NCBI RefSeq assembly: GCF_003713065.1
Contig: NZ_CP033433.1
Location: 2,915,001 to 2,979,000 of the forward strand
Source of the DNA: Cohnella candidum
GTDB taxonomy: Bacteria; Bacillota; Bacilli; Paenibacillales; Paenibacillaceae
Direction: 5' to 3'
Length of the DNA stretch: 64,000 nt
The notes beneath the pieces were generated by a model, which worked only from the letters and a program-made list of their open reading frames with translations, was not told the DNA's origin and did no database searches. Position 1 is the stretch's first letter. The number at the start of each line of letters is the position of its first letter. This document shows positions 33,683 to 43,024 of the stretch, piece after piece. The position numbers were made by a program, and so were the translations under genes.

Positions 33683-35527
33683 TCAATGCTCTCGGATGAC
33701 GTCCAGAAAAGCTTTGCCGTACTTCGCGATCTTCGCCTCGCCGATGCCTTTGACGTCCTTTAAAGCACGTTCCGTCGTCGGGCGGACCCGGCAAATTTCG
33801 CGCAGCGTGGCATCGTGGAATATGACGAATGGAGGCACGTTCTCCCGGTCGGCGAGCGACTTTCGCAGCGTTTTGAGCTTGGCGAACAGCGCTTCCCCTT
33901 CCGCGCCCAGATCGTCGTCCGCCGGACGCCCTCTTCTTGCCGACCCCATACCCGAACCCGAGCGGGAGTACCCGGTGCCGCCGGAAGCTTCGGCATCCGC
34001 GGAGCGCTCTGCCCGGCGGTACACCCTTTCCTCTCCGTCCAGCACGGCACGGACTTTGGCGGTTAACGTCACGACCGGATAAGCGCTGTCCGTCACCCGC
34101 ATATAACCTTGTGCGGCCAGAGCTTGGATGAGGCCGACGATGTCTTTCTCCGAACGGCCGCTCATACGACCGTACACGGGAAGCCGATCGAAGCCGAATT
34201 GGCGGATTTTCGCCTCGCCCGATCCTCTCAGCACCTTAGCGGTGAGCGAAACGCCGAAGCGCTGGCGCATGCCCGCCACGCAAGCGAACACGACCTTCGC
34301 GGCTTCCGTAACGTCCAGCCGTTCTTCCGTGTCGAGGCAGTTGCCGCATTTGCCGCACGGCTCGCACGTATCCCCGAAATAAGCGACGATCGCCTGCTGG
34401 AGGCACTCCTGGCTGAACGCGTATTGGACCATGTCGTTCAACTGGCGGTACGCCGTTTTTTTGCGTTCCTCGTCGCCCTCGCCCTGTTCGATCAGGAATT
34501 TCTGCGTGACCGTGTCCTGGGGGGAATAGAGCAGGATGCATTCGCCCGGCGCTCCGTCCCTGCCAGCCCTGCCCGCTTCCTGGTAATACGCTTCGACGTT
34601 TTTCGGCAGGTTGTAGTGGATGACGAATCGGACGTTGGATTTGTCGATCCCCATGCCGAATGCGTTCGTCGCCACCATCACCTGAATGTCGTCGCGAAGG
34701 AACGCGTCCTGCGCGTCCGCGCGTTCCCGTTCCTCCAGCCCCGCATGGTACTTGCCGGCCCGGATGCCCTGCTTCCCGAGGAAGGCGTGGCATTCCTCCA
34801 CTTCCTTGCGGGTCGAAGCGTAAACGACGCCGGCCTCCCCTTCATGTTCCTGCAGGCAGCGAAGCAGCTCCCTCCGCTTGTCCCCGCCCCGCACGACGCG
34901 GAACGACAGGTTCTTTCGCGCGTAGCCGGTCGTTACCCTAAGCGGTTCCTGCAGCCGCAAGCGCTTCGCGATGTCTTCGCGCACCTCCGGCGTCGCGGTC
35001 GCCGTGAAGGCGGCCACGACCGGCCTCGGCTCCAGACGGTCCGTAAGCCTCGCGACGGACAAATAGCTGGGGCGGAAATCGTGGCCCCATTGGGAAATGC
35101 AATGCGCTTCGTCCACGGCGACGAGCGAAACCTCCACCCGGCCCAGCCACTCCGTGAAGCGGTCCGATTCCAGCCGCTCCGGCGCGATATAGACGACGCG
35201 ATAACGGCCGGCCTCGATATCCCGGTAGCGGCGGTTCATCTCCGCCGCCGTCAGCGTGCTGTTCAGCAGCGCCGCGGGAATGCCGTTCTCGTTCAACGCG
35301 TCCACTTGATCCTTCATGAGCGATATGAGCGGAGACACGACGATCGTCAGTCCGGGCAGCAGGACGGCCGGTATCTGGTAGCACACCGATTTCCCCGCGC
35401 CGGTCGGCATGATGCCCAGGACGTCCCGTCCTTCCAGGATCGCGCCGACCAGCTCCTCCTGCCCTTGGCGGAACGAGTCGTATCCGAAATAAGTCCGCAG
35501 CGCCGCCCGCGCCTGCTCCATCGACAA
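33683..35527 (-). CDS. recQ: ATP-dependent DNA helicase RecQ
   Basis: A 614-residue 3'-5' helicase for recombination and fork repair. The preferred start is TTG 35527, 7 nt after GGGGAG (ATG 35521 is next). Walker A is GIMPTGAGKSVCYQ, motif II DEAHCISQWGHDFRP and motif VI QEAGRAGRDG. A zinc-binding CGKCGNC follows, then a winged helix and a single C-terminal HRDC domain (about 530-610). It begins 24 bp after the stop of helD and is probably co-transcribed with it. Confidence 0.93.
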   Translation of the reverse strand: MSMEQARAALRTYFGYDSFRQGQEELVGAILEGRDVLGIMPTGAGKSVCYQIPAVLLPGLTIVVSPLISLMKDQVDALNENGIPAALLNSTLTAAEMNRRYRDIEAGRYRVVYIAPERLESDRFTEWLGRVEVSLVAVDEAHCISQWGHDFRPSYLSVARLTDRLEPRPVVAAFTATATPEVREDIAKRLRLQEPLRVTTGYARKNLSFRVVRGGDKRRELLRCLQEHEGEAGVVYASTRKEVEECHAFLGKQGIRAGKYHAGLEERERADAQDAFLRDDIQVMVATNAFGMGIDKSNVRFVIHYNLPKNVEAYYQEAGRAGRDGAPGECILLYSPQDTVTQKFLIEQGEGDEERKKTAYRQLNDMVQYAFSQECLQQAIVAYFGDTCEPCGKCGNCLDTEERLDVTEAAKVVFACVAGMRQRFGVSLTAKVLRGSGEAKIRQFGFDRLPVYGRMSGRSEKDIVGLIQALAAQGYMRVTDSAYPVVTLTAKVRAVLDGEERVYRRAERSADAEASGGTGYSRSGSGMGSARRGRPADDDLGAEGEALFAKLKTLRKSLADRENVPPFVIFHDATLREICRVRPTTERALKDVKGIGEAKIAKYGKAFLDVIREH

Positions 35528-35550
35528 CCTGGTTCTCCCCTTCCCGGGTC

Positions 35551-37896
35551 CTAGCTCCCTTGAGGCAGCCAGGACGACGGTTCCCCTAAATGATAAACGT
35601 GAAGGACGTGCAAAGCCCGCGTACAAACGGTGTACAGCAGCTTGCGGTCCCTCTCCTGGCCGTACCGGGCGGCCGACGCGTCCCACACGACGACCGCGTC
35701 GAATTCGATGCCTTTGGCCAAATACGAAGGCAGAACCGATACGCCGCGCGGCAGCTCGGCGGACCCTCCCGTGACGTAAGTCACCGGCACTTCGTCAGGA
35801 AGCCTTTCCTTCAGCAAAGCGGCGGCGTTGCCGCACTCCTTGGCCGATTTGGCGATCACGCCGATCGTGCCGTGCCCTTGTTCCAGCAGGCTGCGGATAT
35901 CGGCGGCGACGGTGTCGGCGAGCTGAGCCCCGTCGCGGCAACGCATGAGCCTCGGCTCTTCGCCTTCCCGCTGGAAAGGGCGAATTTCGGCCGCCTCCTC
36001 AGGCAGCAGAATCTTTCGGCTGAACTCGACGATTTGCCGAGTCGAGCGGTAGCTGGTCGTCAGCCGCCAGACGGCGGTGTCTTCCTTGGCCATAAGCCGG
36101 GTCCAGCCGCCGAATCCGCCGCTGTCCTGCGAGCCCGCGTAAATCGCCTGGTTGAAATCGCCCAGCACGGTCAACCGTGCCTGCGGGAACCGCCGCCTTA
36201 AATAGGCGGCCTGAAACGGCGAGTAATCCTGCGCTTCGTCCACGAACAGGTGGCGGATATCCCCTTCCACCTTGCGGAAGCCCTCAAGCCCTTCCATTAA
36301 ATAAAGAAGCGGCGTGGCGTCTTCATGGTCGATGATTTTACGGGCCAGCGTCTCCTCCGCCCGGGCGGCCATCCATTCCCAGCCTTCCGGGAGTTTACCG
36401 TCCGGCGAACAGTCCGTGAACAGGCTTCGGCTCCGGAACAGTTCGCGGTAAGTGCCGACGGCATCCAGGAAGCGGTAAGACTTCACGGCTTTGCGCAGCG
36501 GCTCGACCGCGGCTTCGACGGCCCGCTTCTTCAGCGCGTCCGTCATGCGGTCCTCGTCGTCGAAGGCGTCTTCGTGAAATCCGCCTCCGCGGCGGATCTG
36601 CACGTAGGCTCGCTGAATTTCCTCATCGTCCGCCAGCTCGGCGGCTTCCTCGACCCACGGCTGATCCAACTGCGAATCCGCCCATGCGGCGAGCTTCGCC
36701 AATAGCCATTTCCGTAAGGAAGCCGCGCGGTAAGCGAAGCCTTCCGAAGCTTTGATCGAATAATATTGCGTCGCCATCTCGTCCGCCGAAGCGATCGTAT
36801 CCCCGCGGAACCGCAGCGGACGGAAACGGATGCCCTCGTTTTCCAATCGGTCGAAATACCTTTCCACGGTGAGGAAGAAGTGCTCGGAGCCCTTGTAACG
36901 GACCGCGCGCTCTCGGGCCGCACCTTCCGCCGTGCCTTCCGACGCGCTCAGCACTTCCGTCTGGGAGAACAGGTCCTCCACCTGGAAACGGCGGCCCAGT
37001 CGGGCTTCGATCAGCTCCCGGAACGTCATCTGGCGCATGTTCGCTTCGCCGAGTTCCGGGAGCACCCGGCTGATATACCCTTTGAACACGGGGTTCGGCG
37101 AGAACAGGACGATCTGGTCCGGCGTCAGGCTTTGGCGAAAACGGTAGAGCAAATAAGCGACCCGCTGCAGGGCGGCGGACGTTTTGCCGCTGCCCGCGGC
37201 TCCTTGGACGACGAGCAGCCGATGCTTCTCGTCGCGGATGATCCGGTTCTGTTCCTTCTGAATCGTCGCCACGATGCTCTTCATGGACGTATCCGATTTT
37301 TCGGACAGCACCGCCTGCAAAATATCGTCTCCGACCGTCTCGTCCGTATCGAAAACGTGCTTCAGCTTGCCGGCGCGAATGACGAACTGCCGTTTGAGCG
37401 TCAGTTCGCCGTCGATCTCCCCTTCGGGAGTGTCGTAAGAAACGAGGCCCGGCTCATGGTCGTAGAACAGGCTCGATACCGGCGCGCGCCAGTCGTACAC
37501 CCAGAACGTCTCGCCGTCGTCCCCGACGAGGGACGCTCGGCCGATGTAGATTTGCTCCGGTTTGCACCCGTCCTCGGCGAAGTCGATCCGGGCGAAATAC
37601 GGGTTGTCGTGCATTTTGGCGAGCTTTTCGACCGCTTCGAAAGCAACCCTGTGGCTGCGTTCCCGTTCCATGAGGATTTCCTTCTGCTGCATAATGCTGG
37701 TCCAGGTCTCGCCCAGTTCCGTCGCGTCCGAGAAGTTCATGCGGACGTCGTCCCAGAATTCCTGGCGGATGCCGACGACGTCTCCCCGCCTCTCGCCCAG
37801 GACGGACAATTCCTTATCCAGCCGGAGTTCAACCTGCTTCAGTACTTCGGACAACCGCCGTTCCTCTTCTTTGCGCACGGATTGTTCGTCGGCCAC
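35551..37896 (-). CDS. helD: RNA polymerase recycling motor HelD (UvrD/Rep-like)
   Basis: A 781-residue superfamily 1 ATPase that pulls stalled RNA polymerase off DNA in Firmicutes. GTG 37896 follows AGGAGG with 8-nt spacing; an upstream ATG has no site. The N-terminal coiled coil (about 5-70), which enters the polymerase secondary channel, is present. Motif I is VQGAAGSGKTSAALQRVAYL, motif II VDEAQDYSPFQAAYLRRRF, and the C-terminal RecA-like domain has TSYRSTRQIVEFSR and CTRALHVL. It leads a minus-strand pair with recQ and is divergent from the moxR operon. Confidence 0.92.
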   Translation of the reverse strand: MADEQSVRKEEERRLSEVLKQVELRLDKELSVLGERRGDVVGIRQEFWDDVRMNFSDATELGETWTSIMQQKEILMERERSHRVAFEAVEKLAKMHDNPYFARIDFAEDGCKPEQIYIGRASLVGDDGETFWVYDWRAPVSSLFYDHEPGLVSYDTPEGEIDGELTLKRQFVIRAGKLKHVFDTDETVGDDILQAVLSEKSDTSMKSIVATIQKEQNRIIRDEKHRLLVVQGAAGSGKTSAALQRVAYLLYRFRQSLTPDQIVLFSPNPVFKGYISRVLPELGEANMRQMTFRELIEARLGRRFQVEDLFSQTEVLSASEGTAEGAARERAVRYKGSEHFFLTVERYFDRLENEGIRFRPLRFRGDTIASADEMATQYYSIKASEGFAYRAASLRKWLLAKLAAWADSQLDQPWVEEAAELADDEEIQRAYVQIRRGGGFHEDAFDDEDRMTDALKKRAVEAAVEPLRKAVKSYRFLDAVGTYRELFRSRSLFTDCSPDGKLPEGWEWMAARAEETLARKIIDHEDATPLLYLMEGLEGFRKVEGDIRHLFVDEAQDYSPFQAAYLRRRFPQARLTVLGDFNQAIYAGSQDSGGFGGWTRLMAKEDTAVWRLTTSYRSTRQIVEFSRKILLPEEAAEIRPFQREGEEPRLMRCRDGAQLADTVAADIRSLLEQGHGTIGVIAKSAKECGNAAALLKERLPDEVPVTYVTGGSAELPRGVSVLPSYLAKGIEFDAVVVWDASAARYGQERDRKLLYTVCTRALHVLHVYHLGEPSSWLPQGS

Positions 37897-37999
37897 GTCG
37901 ATCCCCTCCTTTTCCGTCCATTCCGTCAATACACCCTTTTGTAACATGCGTCACGTGGGAAATCAACCCGCCGCGCTGTCGGCGTTCCCACGCTTGGAC

Positions 38000-38005
38000 T
38001 ATAAT
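38000..38005 (+). promoter_or_regulatory. Probable -10 box of the moxR operon
   Basis: TATAAT 54 bp before the MoxR start. The -35 is unclear. Confidence 0.4.
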
Positions 38006-38059
38006 GGAAATAAAATGCCTCATCCCAAGATTCCTATCCCATCCGAAAGGCGGATTTTC

Positions 38060-39043
38060 ATGTCCTCATCCCTCGATCGCCAGTCGCTTTTCCGCAGCAT
38101 CGATACGGTTCGCGCCCAGATCGGACAAGTCATCGTCGGCAAGGAAGCCGCCGTCGACCTGCTCCTCACCGCGTTATTCGCGGGCGGACACGCGCTGCTC
38201 GAAGACGTACCCGGAACGGGCAAAACCCTGCTCGCCAAAACGCTGGCCCGCACGCTCGACTGCTCCTTCCGCCGCGTCCAGTTCACGCCCGACCTGCTGC
38301 CCTCCGACCTGAGCGGCATCAACTTCTATAACCAGAAAACGGGCGAATTCGAGTTCCGCCCCGGCCCCTTATTCGCGAACGTGCTGCTCGCCGACGAAAT
38401 CAACCGCGCGACGCCCCGCACCCAATCCAGCCTGCTGGAGTGCATGGAAGAGCGGCAAATCACGGTGGACGGCGTCACCTACCCGCTCGGAGCGCCATTT
38501 CTGGTCATCGCCACGCAAAATCCGGTGGACAACCAAGGGACGTTCCCGCTGCCGGAGGCGCAGCTGGACCGGTTCCTGCTCCGCATCCGGATGGGGTACC
38601 CCACCTTCGGGGAATCGCTGGACATCCTGACCCGCTTCCGCGCGCGCAACCCCCTCGAGGAGCTGCAGCCGGTGCTGTCCCCGGACTTGCTCATCGCCAT
38701 TCAGCGGTTCGCGGCGAGCGAGGTCACAATCGCCGAAGACCTGCTCGCCTATATCATCCGCTTGTCCGAAGCTTCCCGCCGCCACCCCGACGTCAGCTTG
38801 GGTATCAGCCCGAGGGGAAGCCAAGCGCTGCTGCGTGCCTCGCTGGCTTACGCGCTCGTTCGGGGGCGGGATTATGTCACGCCGGACGACATCAAAACGT
38901 TGGCGGAACCGGTACTCGCCCACCGGCTGCTCTTGCGGCATTCGATGCACGGACGCGACGAACGGTCAGCCGAGACGGTGCGGGCGCTGCTTCGGGAGAT
39001 CGAGGTCCCTGCCGAGCCGTCCCGCATTCCCGGCGGCAGGTAA
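38060..39043 (+). CDS. MoxR-family AAA+ ATPase
   Basis: A 327-residue chaperone-like ATPase. The start at ATG 38060 follows GAAAGGCGG; the frame extends upstream antisense to helD but has no start signals there. Walker A is EDVPGTGKTLLAKTLA, Walker B VLLADEINRA, sensor 1 VIATQNPVDNQGTFPLPEAQ. MoxR proteins mature or load cofactors onto partner proteins, usually encoded next to DUF58 and transglutaminase/DUF4129 proteins, as here. First gene of a three-gene operon; the next start is 5 bp after the stop. Confidence 0.9.
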   Translation: MSSSLDRQSLFRSIDTVRAQIGQVIVGKEAAVDLLLTALFAGGHALLEDVPGTGKTLLAKTLARTLDCSFRRVQFTPDLLPSDLSGINFYNQKTGEFEFRPGPLFANVLLADEINRATPRTQSSLLECMEERQITVDGVTYPLGAPFLVIATQNPVDNQGTFPLPEAQLDRFLLRIRMGYPTFGESLDILTRFRARNPLEELQPVLSPDLLIAIQRFAASEVTIAEDLLAYIIRLSEASRRHPDVSLGISPRGSQALLRASLAYALVRGRDYVTPDDIKTLAEPVLAHRLLLRHSMHGRDERSAETVRALLREIEVPAEPSRIPGGR

Positions 39044-39048
39044 CGCCG

Positions 39049-40164
39049 ATGCCGTTCTACGCCATCGTCCTTAACGGCGTTTTGCTGCTCGCCGTTCTCG
39101 TTCTGATCTACCGTAATCAGGTGCTCAAACACGTCGGGTACACCCGAGGCTTTAACCGGACGACCGCTTTCGAGGGCGATCACGTCGAAATGGTTGAAGT
39201 CATTGAAAACCGGAAGCTGCTGCCCGTGCCTTGGCTTCGCCTGGAGTCGCTCCTGTCGCGGAACTTGCGTTTTCATCGGCAAGCCAATCTCGACATCCGC
39301 AGCGGCGAACGCTTCCAGAACCATCTCAGCCTGTTCAGCCTCCGGCCTTACCGGCGTATCGTCCGCCGCCACGACATCCTATGCGGCAGGCGGGGGCTCT
39401 ACGAGCTCGGAACCGCGACGATGACCGCCGGCGACCCGCTCGGCTTCGTTAACGTCTCGCGCCAGACGGCCGTGGCCTCCGCCCCGCTGCTCGTGTATCC
39501 CCGCATCGTGCCGATGCGCGAGCTGCCGCTCCCGATTCACAACTGGCTCGGGGAAGTCGCCGTACGGCGCTGGATCGTGGAGGATCCGTTCTTGTCCGCG
39601 GGCGTCCGCGCTTACGCCCAGGGCGATCCGCTCTCCGGCATCCACTGGAAGGCGACCGCCCGCACCGGGGAGCTTCAAGTCCACAAAAGAAGCCACACGG
39701 CGGATCCGCGTCTGGTCATCTGCTTGAACATGGAAACGACAGCTTCGATGTGGAAAACGGTTCCGGTCCCCGAGCGGATCGAGCTCGGCATCCGTTACGC
39801 CGCCTCCATCGCCGATTACGCGCTGGGCTCGGGCATCGAGACGGGCTTGCTCAGCAACGGCTGGGTACCGGGCGAGGCCAAAATTCCCGCCCATATCCCT
39901 CCGGCCGGCGGGACCGTGCAACGGGAAGAGATTCTCGCCAGCCTGGCACAGCTCAAGCTCGAAACCGTCTCGAACATGGCCTATTTGCTCGATCGTGAAG
40001 CGGAAACCGCGGCGGGGCGGACGGATTACCTCATCGTGACGTGCCATCGGGAAGAGAAGCTGTCGCTCGCCGCCGATCGCCTGCGCCGTTCGGGCAACGG
40101 CGTGGAATGGCTGCTGATTCCGGAAATCGAAGAAGGAGGGGACGAAATTGAGTACGAATCCTGA
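39049..40164 (+). CDS. DUF58 domain protein
   Basis: A 371-residue membrane-associated protein with one or two N-terminal hydrophobic segments (MPFYAIVLNGVLLLAVLVLI). The DUF58 signature YAQGDPLSGIHWKATARTGELQ is at about residues 185-206, followed by a von Willebrand A-like region (LVICLNMETTASMW). It is the typical partner of MoxR ATPases. Start ATG 39049 follows GGCAGG; the next gene overlaps its 3' end by 17 bp. Exact function unknown; an envelope or peptide-processing role is inferred from family context. Confidence 0.88.
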   Translation: MPFYAIVLNGVLLLAVLVLIYRNQVLKHVGYTRGFNRTTAFEGDHVEMVEVIENRKLLPVPWLRLESLLSRNLRFHRQANLDIRSGERFQNHLSLFSLRPYRRIVRRHDILCGRRGLYELGTATMTAGDPLGFVNVSRQTAVASAPLLVYPRIVPMRELPLPIHNWLGEVAVRRWIVEDPFLSAGVRAYAQGDPLSGIHWKATARTGELQVHKRSHTADPRLVICLNMETTASMWKTVPVPERIELGIRYAASIADYALGSGIETGLLSNGWVPGEAKIPAHIPPAGGTVQREEILASLAQLKLETVSNMAYLLDREAETAAGRTDYLIVTCHREEKLSLAADRLRRSGNGVEWLLIPEIEEGGDEIEYES

Positions 40165-41503
40165 CCTTGAAACGTCGGTCCTCTCCCCTTTGCGTCCCGT
40201 CCTCGCGGCCGCGTACGAGCTGTTTATGCTGCTGCCGATCTGGCTGTTAGCCCTACATTCACCTTATTTGAATGCGGAAATCGCAAATAAATGGGCAGCG
40301 GCGGGCGTCCTGCTGTCGCTGATCGGCGCCGCCTCGAGCCCTCGCGTACGCATGCTGTGGAAACGCATCGCGATCGGCATGCTGGCTGCAGCGGGCGCCG
40401 GCGGACTGCTGATCCACGCCTACGGCAGCAGTTTCGGAGCCTATACAGGATGCTTGCTCCTCTTCGCGGCCGCCATGCTGGGCTTTACCGTGGCGAACCG
40501 TTACCGCAGGCAAGGCTGGTATTGGACCGCCGTGGGCGTCTACTTCCTGGCCAGCGCCATCCTGCACTTCGTGCCGGAATGGAAGGGCGACGCCTCGTTC
40601 CTGACCTTCGGCGGATTCGTCTGCCTGGCCATCGCCCTGTTCGCGGTCAATGGGCTTCATCTGCATGGCGTCACGCTTTCCGAAAATGACCGCGGACGCG
40701 TGCCGTCCGATCTGAAGCGGCACAACCGCCGGTTCCTCGTTGCGATGCTCGTTCTGCTGGCGCTGCTTCCGGCCGGAGCCGGCGGCTGGCTGTTCCGGCT
40801 GCTGAGAGGCGCGATCCGCGGGTTTTTCGCCATCTTGGCGGCCTTGCTGCCGAAAGGCGAACCGCAGCCGACTCCGCCGCCCGAGACGGAAGCGCCCCCG
40901 CCGCAGATGGAGATGCCACCGACGAAAGAGCCCGGCTGGTTTCTTCGGCTGCTCGACCATGTGCTTCCCTATTTCGTCCTGGCGGCCCTCGCCGCCCTGC
41001 TTATCTGGGGAATATACCGGTTGTACCGGGATCATAAAGGCTTCTTGCGCAGATGGTTAGAGGGCATGGCCCGGTGGCTCCGGCGCCCGGGCAGGGAGGC
41101 GGAATCCCCCGGATTCACCGACGAGCAGTCCTCCTTGTTCTCCTGGGAGGAGACGCTGGGCAGGCTGCGCAAGTCCCGGATCGGCCGGCTGTTGAAAGCG
41201 AACCGGGAGCCGGGGTGGAAGGATTTGACCCGCAACCGGGACCGCATTCGCTACTTGTACCGGAAATGGCTGAGAGAGCAGACCGCCGGCGGTTACCCCG
41301 CCTCCCCTCATTTGACGCCTCGGGAAACGGCGCTCGAAGTCGAAAACCTCCGCCGGCCGGAGCGGCATTCCCGCCTGAGCCGCGGGGATAAGGCCGAATG
41401 GGACGAAGCACGGCTTATCGATACGTATTACAAAGCCCGTTACGCCGAGGAAGAGCCGACCGACGAGGAATTGAAGGCGGTCCGCGGGACGTATCGCGGT
41501 TGA
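40148..41503 (+). CDS. Membrane protein with C-terminal DUF4129-like domain
   Basis: A 451-residue protein starting at TTG, 7 nt after AAGGAGG. It has about six N-terminal transmembrane helices (to about residue 225), a Pro/Glu-rich loop (PTPPPETEAPPPQMEMPP), one more helix (about 277-297), and a C-terminal cytosolic region (about 320-451) with NRDRIRYLYRKWLREQT and HLTPRETALEVE, typical of DUF4129. In many Firmicutes this domain is fused to a transglutaminase domain in MoxR operons; here no transglutaminase motif is visible. Third gene of the operon, overlapping DUF58. Confidence 0.78.
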   Translation: MSTNPDLETSVLSPLRPVLAAAYELFMLLPIWLLALHSPYLNAEIANKWAAAGVLLSLIGAASSPRVRMLWKRIAIGMLAAAGAGGLLIHAYGSSFGAYTGCLLLFAAAMLGFTVANRYRRQGWYWTAVGVYFLASAILHFVPEWKGDASFLTFGGFVCLAIALFAVNGLHLHGVTLSENDRGRVPSDLKRHNRRFLVAMLVLLALLPAGAGGWLFRLLRGAIRGFFAILAALLPKGEPQPTPPPETEAPPPQMEMPPTKEPGWFLRLLDHVLPYFVLAALAALLIWGIYRLYRDHKGFLRRWLEGMARWLRRPGREAESPGFTDEQSSLFSWEETLGRLRKSRIGRLLKANREPGWKDLTRNRDRIRYLYRKWLREQTAGGYPASPHLTPRETALEVENLRRPERHSRLSRGDKAEWDEARLIDTYYKARYAEEEPTDEELKAVRGTYRG

Positions 41504-41560
41504 CAATCGAACCGATCCGGAGAATAATACTATATGAGCAGATGCTCATATAGTATTATT
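41500..41560 (+). promoter_or_regulatory. Promoter and perfect palindromic operator of the metal-resistance operon
   Basis: TTGACA (41500-41505) and AATAAT (41523-41528) are 17 bp apart. The -10 is the first part of a perfect inverted repeat, AATAATACTATATGAGCA, 2-bp centre, then its complement (41523-41560). The core ATATGAGCA-N2-TGCTCATAT is of the SmtB/CzrA 12-2-12 class. Repressor bound here would block the promoter. The -35 overlaps the stop codon of the upstream gene. Confidence 0.88.
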
Positions 41561-41587
41561 TCATTTCGAGAGAGCGGGCGATAACCG

Positions 41588-41917
41588 ATGAAGACCCACG
41601 AACATCTTTTCTTGACTGCGGATACGGTAGATGCGGTGGCCCAAACGTTCAAAGCGCTCGCCGATCCGACCCGGATCCGGCTGCTCTATTTGCTGTCCCA
41701 AGAAGAATGCTCCGTCGGCCACATCGCCGAGGTGCTCGACCTGTCGCAATCCGCCGTTTCCCACCAGCTCGGCTTTCTTCGGAATATCCGGCTGGTCAAA
41801 CACCGCCGGGACGGAAACATGCTCTACTACAGCTGCGACGACGAGCACGTCATCTCGCTGCTGAACCAAGCGATACGCCATGCCGAGCACCAGAAAGGAG
41901 CGGACAGCCATGACTAG
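41588..41917 (+). CDS. ArsR/SmtB-family zinc-type repressor (CzrA-like)
   Basis: A 109-residue winged-helix repressor. The recognition helix lies in [20 protein letters not shown]. The last helix carries D85, H87, H98 and H101, matching exactly the spacing of the CzrA alpha-5 Zn/Co site (D-x-H-x10-H-x2-H). There is no ELCVCDL cadmium/arsenic motif. It should repress itself and the downstream exporter from the palindrome at 41523-41560 until zinc or cobalt binds. The stop overlaps the exporter start by 8 bp. Confidence 0.9.
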   Translation: MKTHEHLFLTADTVDAVAQTFKALADPTRIRLLYLLSQEECSVGHIAEVLDLSQSAVSHQLGFLRNIRLVKHRRDGNMLYYSCDDEHVISLLNQAIRHAEHQKGADSHD

Positions 41918-42920
41918 CCGCGGTTCACGCGATCACGATCACGAGCATGATCACACCCATGATCACGCCCATGGTCACGCCCACTTTCACGGGCACCATC
42001 ATCAAGCCCACCATGGGCATTCCCATCACGGCCATTCCCATGAAGTCTCGCGGGAAGGGAACCGCAAAGGGCTGACGCTCGCCCTTCTCATCACCGGTGG
42101 CATCATGGTGCTGGAGTTCATCGGCGGAATCGCCACGAACAGCCTCGCGCTCATTTCCGACTCGGGCCATATGCTGAGCGACGCCGCCGCGCTGCTGCTC
42201 AGCCTCGTCGCGATCCGGTTAGCCGCCCGTCCCGCTTCCCACAGCAAAACGTACGGCTTTTACCGTTTCGAAATTTTGGCGGCGCTGTTCAACGGCCTCG
42301 TTCTATTCGCGATAGCCGCTTACATCGTATGGGAGGCCGTCCGCCGCTTCGCCGAGCCTCCGGAAGTGGCCGGCGGCGCAATGATGGCGATCGCCGCGGT
42401 CGGGCTGCTCGCCAACCTGGCCAGCGCCTTGGCGCTCATGCGGCAAGGCGACGTCAAAAACAACGTGAACCTGCGCAGCGCCTATCTTCATGTGCTCGGC
42501 GACGCTCTCGGTTCCGTCGGCGCCATCGCGGCGGGCGTCCTGATGGCCGCGTTCGGCTGGTATGCGGCGGACCCGATCGTTTCCGTCCTCGTCTCCCTGT
42601 TGATCCTGCGAAGCGCATGGGGTGTCGTCCGCCATACCCTGCACGTGCTTATGGAAGGCACTCCTCTTTCCGTTGACCGGGCACGCGTCCAAGAGGCGTT
42701 GACCGAGATCGAAGGAGTAACGGACGTGCACGACCTCCATATCTGGACGATCACTTCCGGCTTCGACGCCGTCAGCTGCCATCTTCGCACGGACGGCCAA
42801 GGGGATACCCAAGCCGTTCTGCGGCAAGCGCTCAAGATTTTGGAGGAGCGTTTCTTCCTCAAACACGCGACGGTCCAGGTGGAATCCCCGGACATCGATC
42901 ACGGCGATACCTGCCGTTAA
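41910..42920 (+). CDS. Cation diffusion facilitator (CzcD/ZitB-like) zinc exporter
   Basis: A 336-residue efflux protein that exchanges Zn2+ (or Co2+/Cd2+) for protons. ATG 41910 follows AAAGGAG. The N-terminal 40 residues are a His tail of HDH/HGH repeats. Six transmembrane helices follow, with metal-site motifs [13 protein letters not shown] (helix II) and [11 protein letters not shown] (helix V), then a cytosolic ferredoxin-like domain ([16 protein letters not shown]). The tail is a likely metal-gathering segment. Controlled by the preceding repressor. Confidence 0.93.
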   Translation: MTSRGSRDHDHEHDHTHDHAHGHAHFHGHHHQAHHGHSHHGHSHEVSREGNRKGLTLALLITGGIMVLEFIGGIATNSLALISDSGHMLSDAAALLLSLVAIRLAARPASHSKTYGFYRFEILAALFNGLVLFAIAAYIVWEAVRRFAEPPEVAGGAMMAIAAVGLLANLASALALMRQGDVKNNVNLRSAYLHVLGDALGSVGAIAAGVLMAAFGWYAADPIVSVLVSLLILRSAWGVVRHTLHVLMEGTPLSVDRARVQEALTEIEGVTDVHDLHIWTITSGFDAVSCHLRTDGQGDTQAVLRQALKILEERFFLKHATVQVESPDIDHGDTCR

Positions 42921-43024
42921 AACGCCGGCAACGCCCCCGCCCTATTTTCAGTGTCAAAGCGGTCCCGTTCCCACATATATATAGGTTGGTGTAATCTCGG
43001 TGCGGAACGGGGGGCTTGACCGGC

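Noticed and set aside
41523-41560. The long palindrome as a terminator for the upstream DUF4129 gene
   Set aside because: It is AT-rich with no T tract beyond the stem, overlaps a near-consensus promoter and has the SmtB/CzrA operator core, so an operator explains it better.
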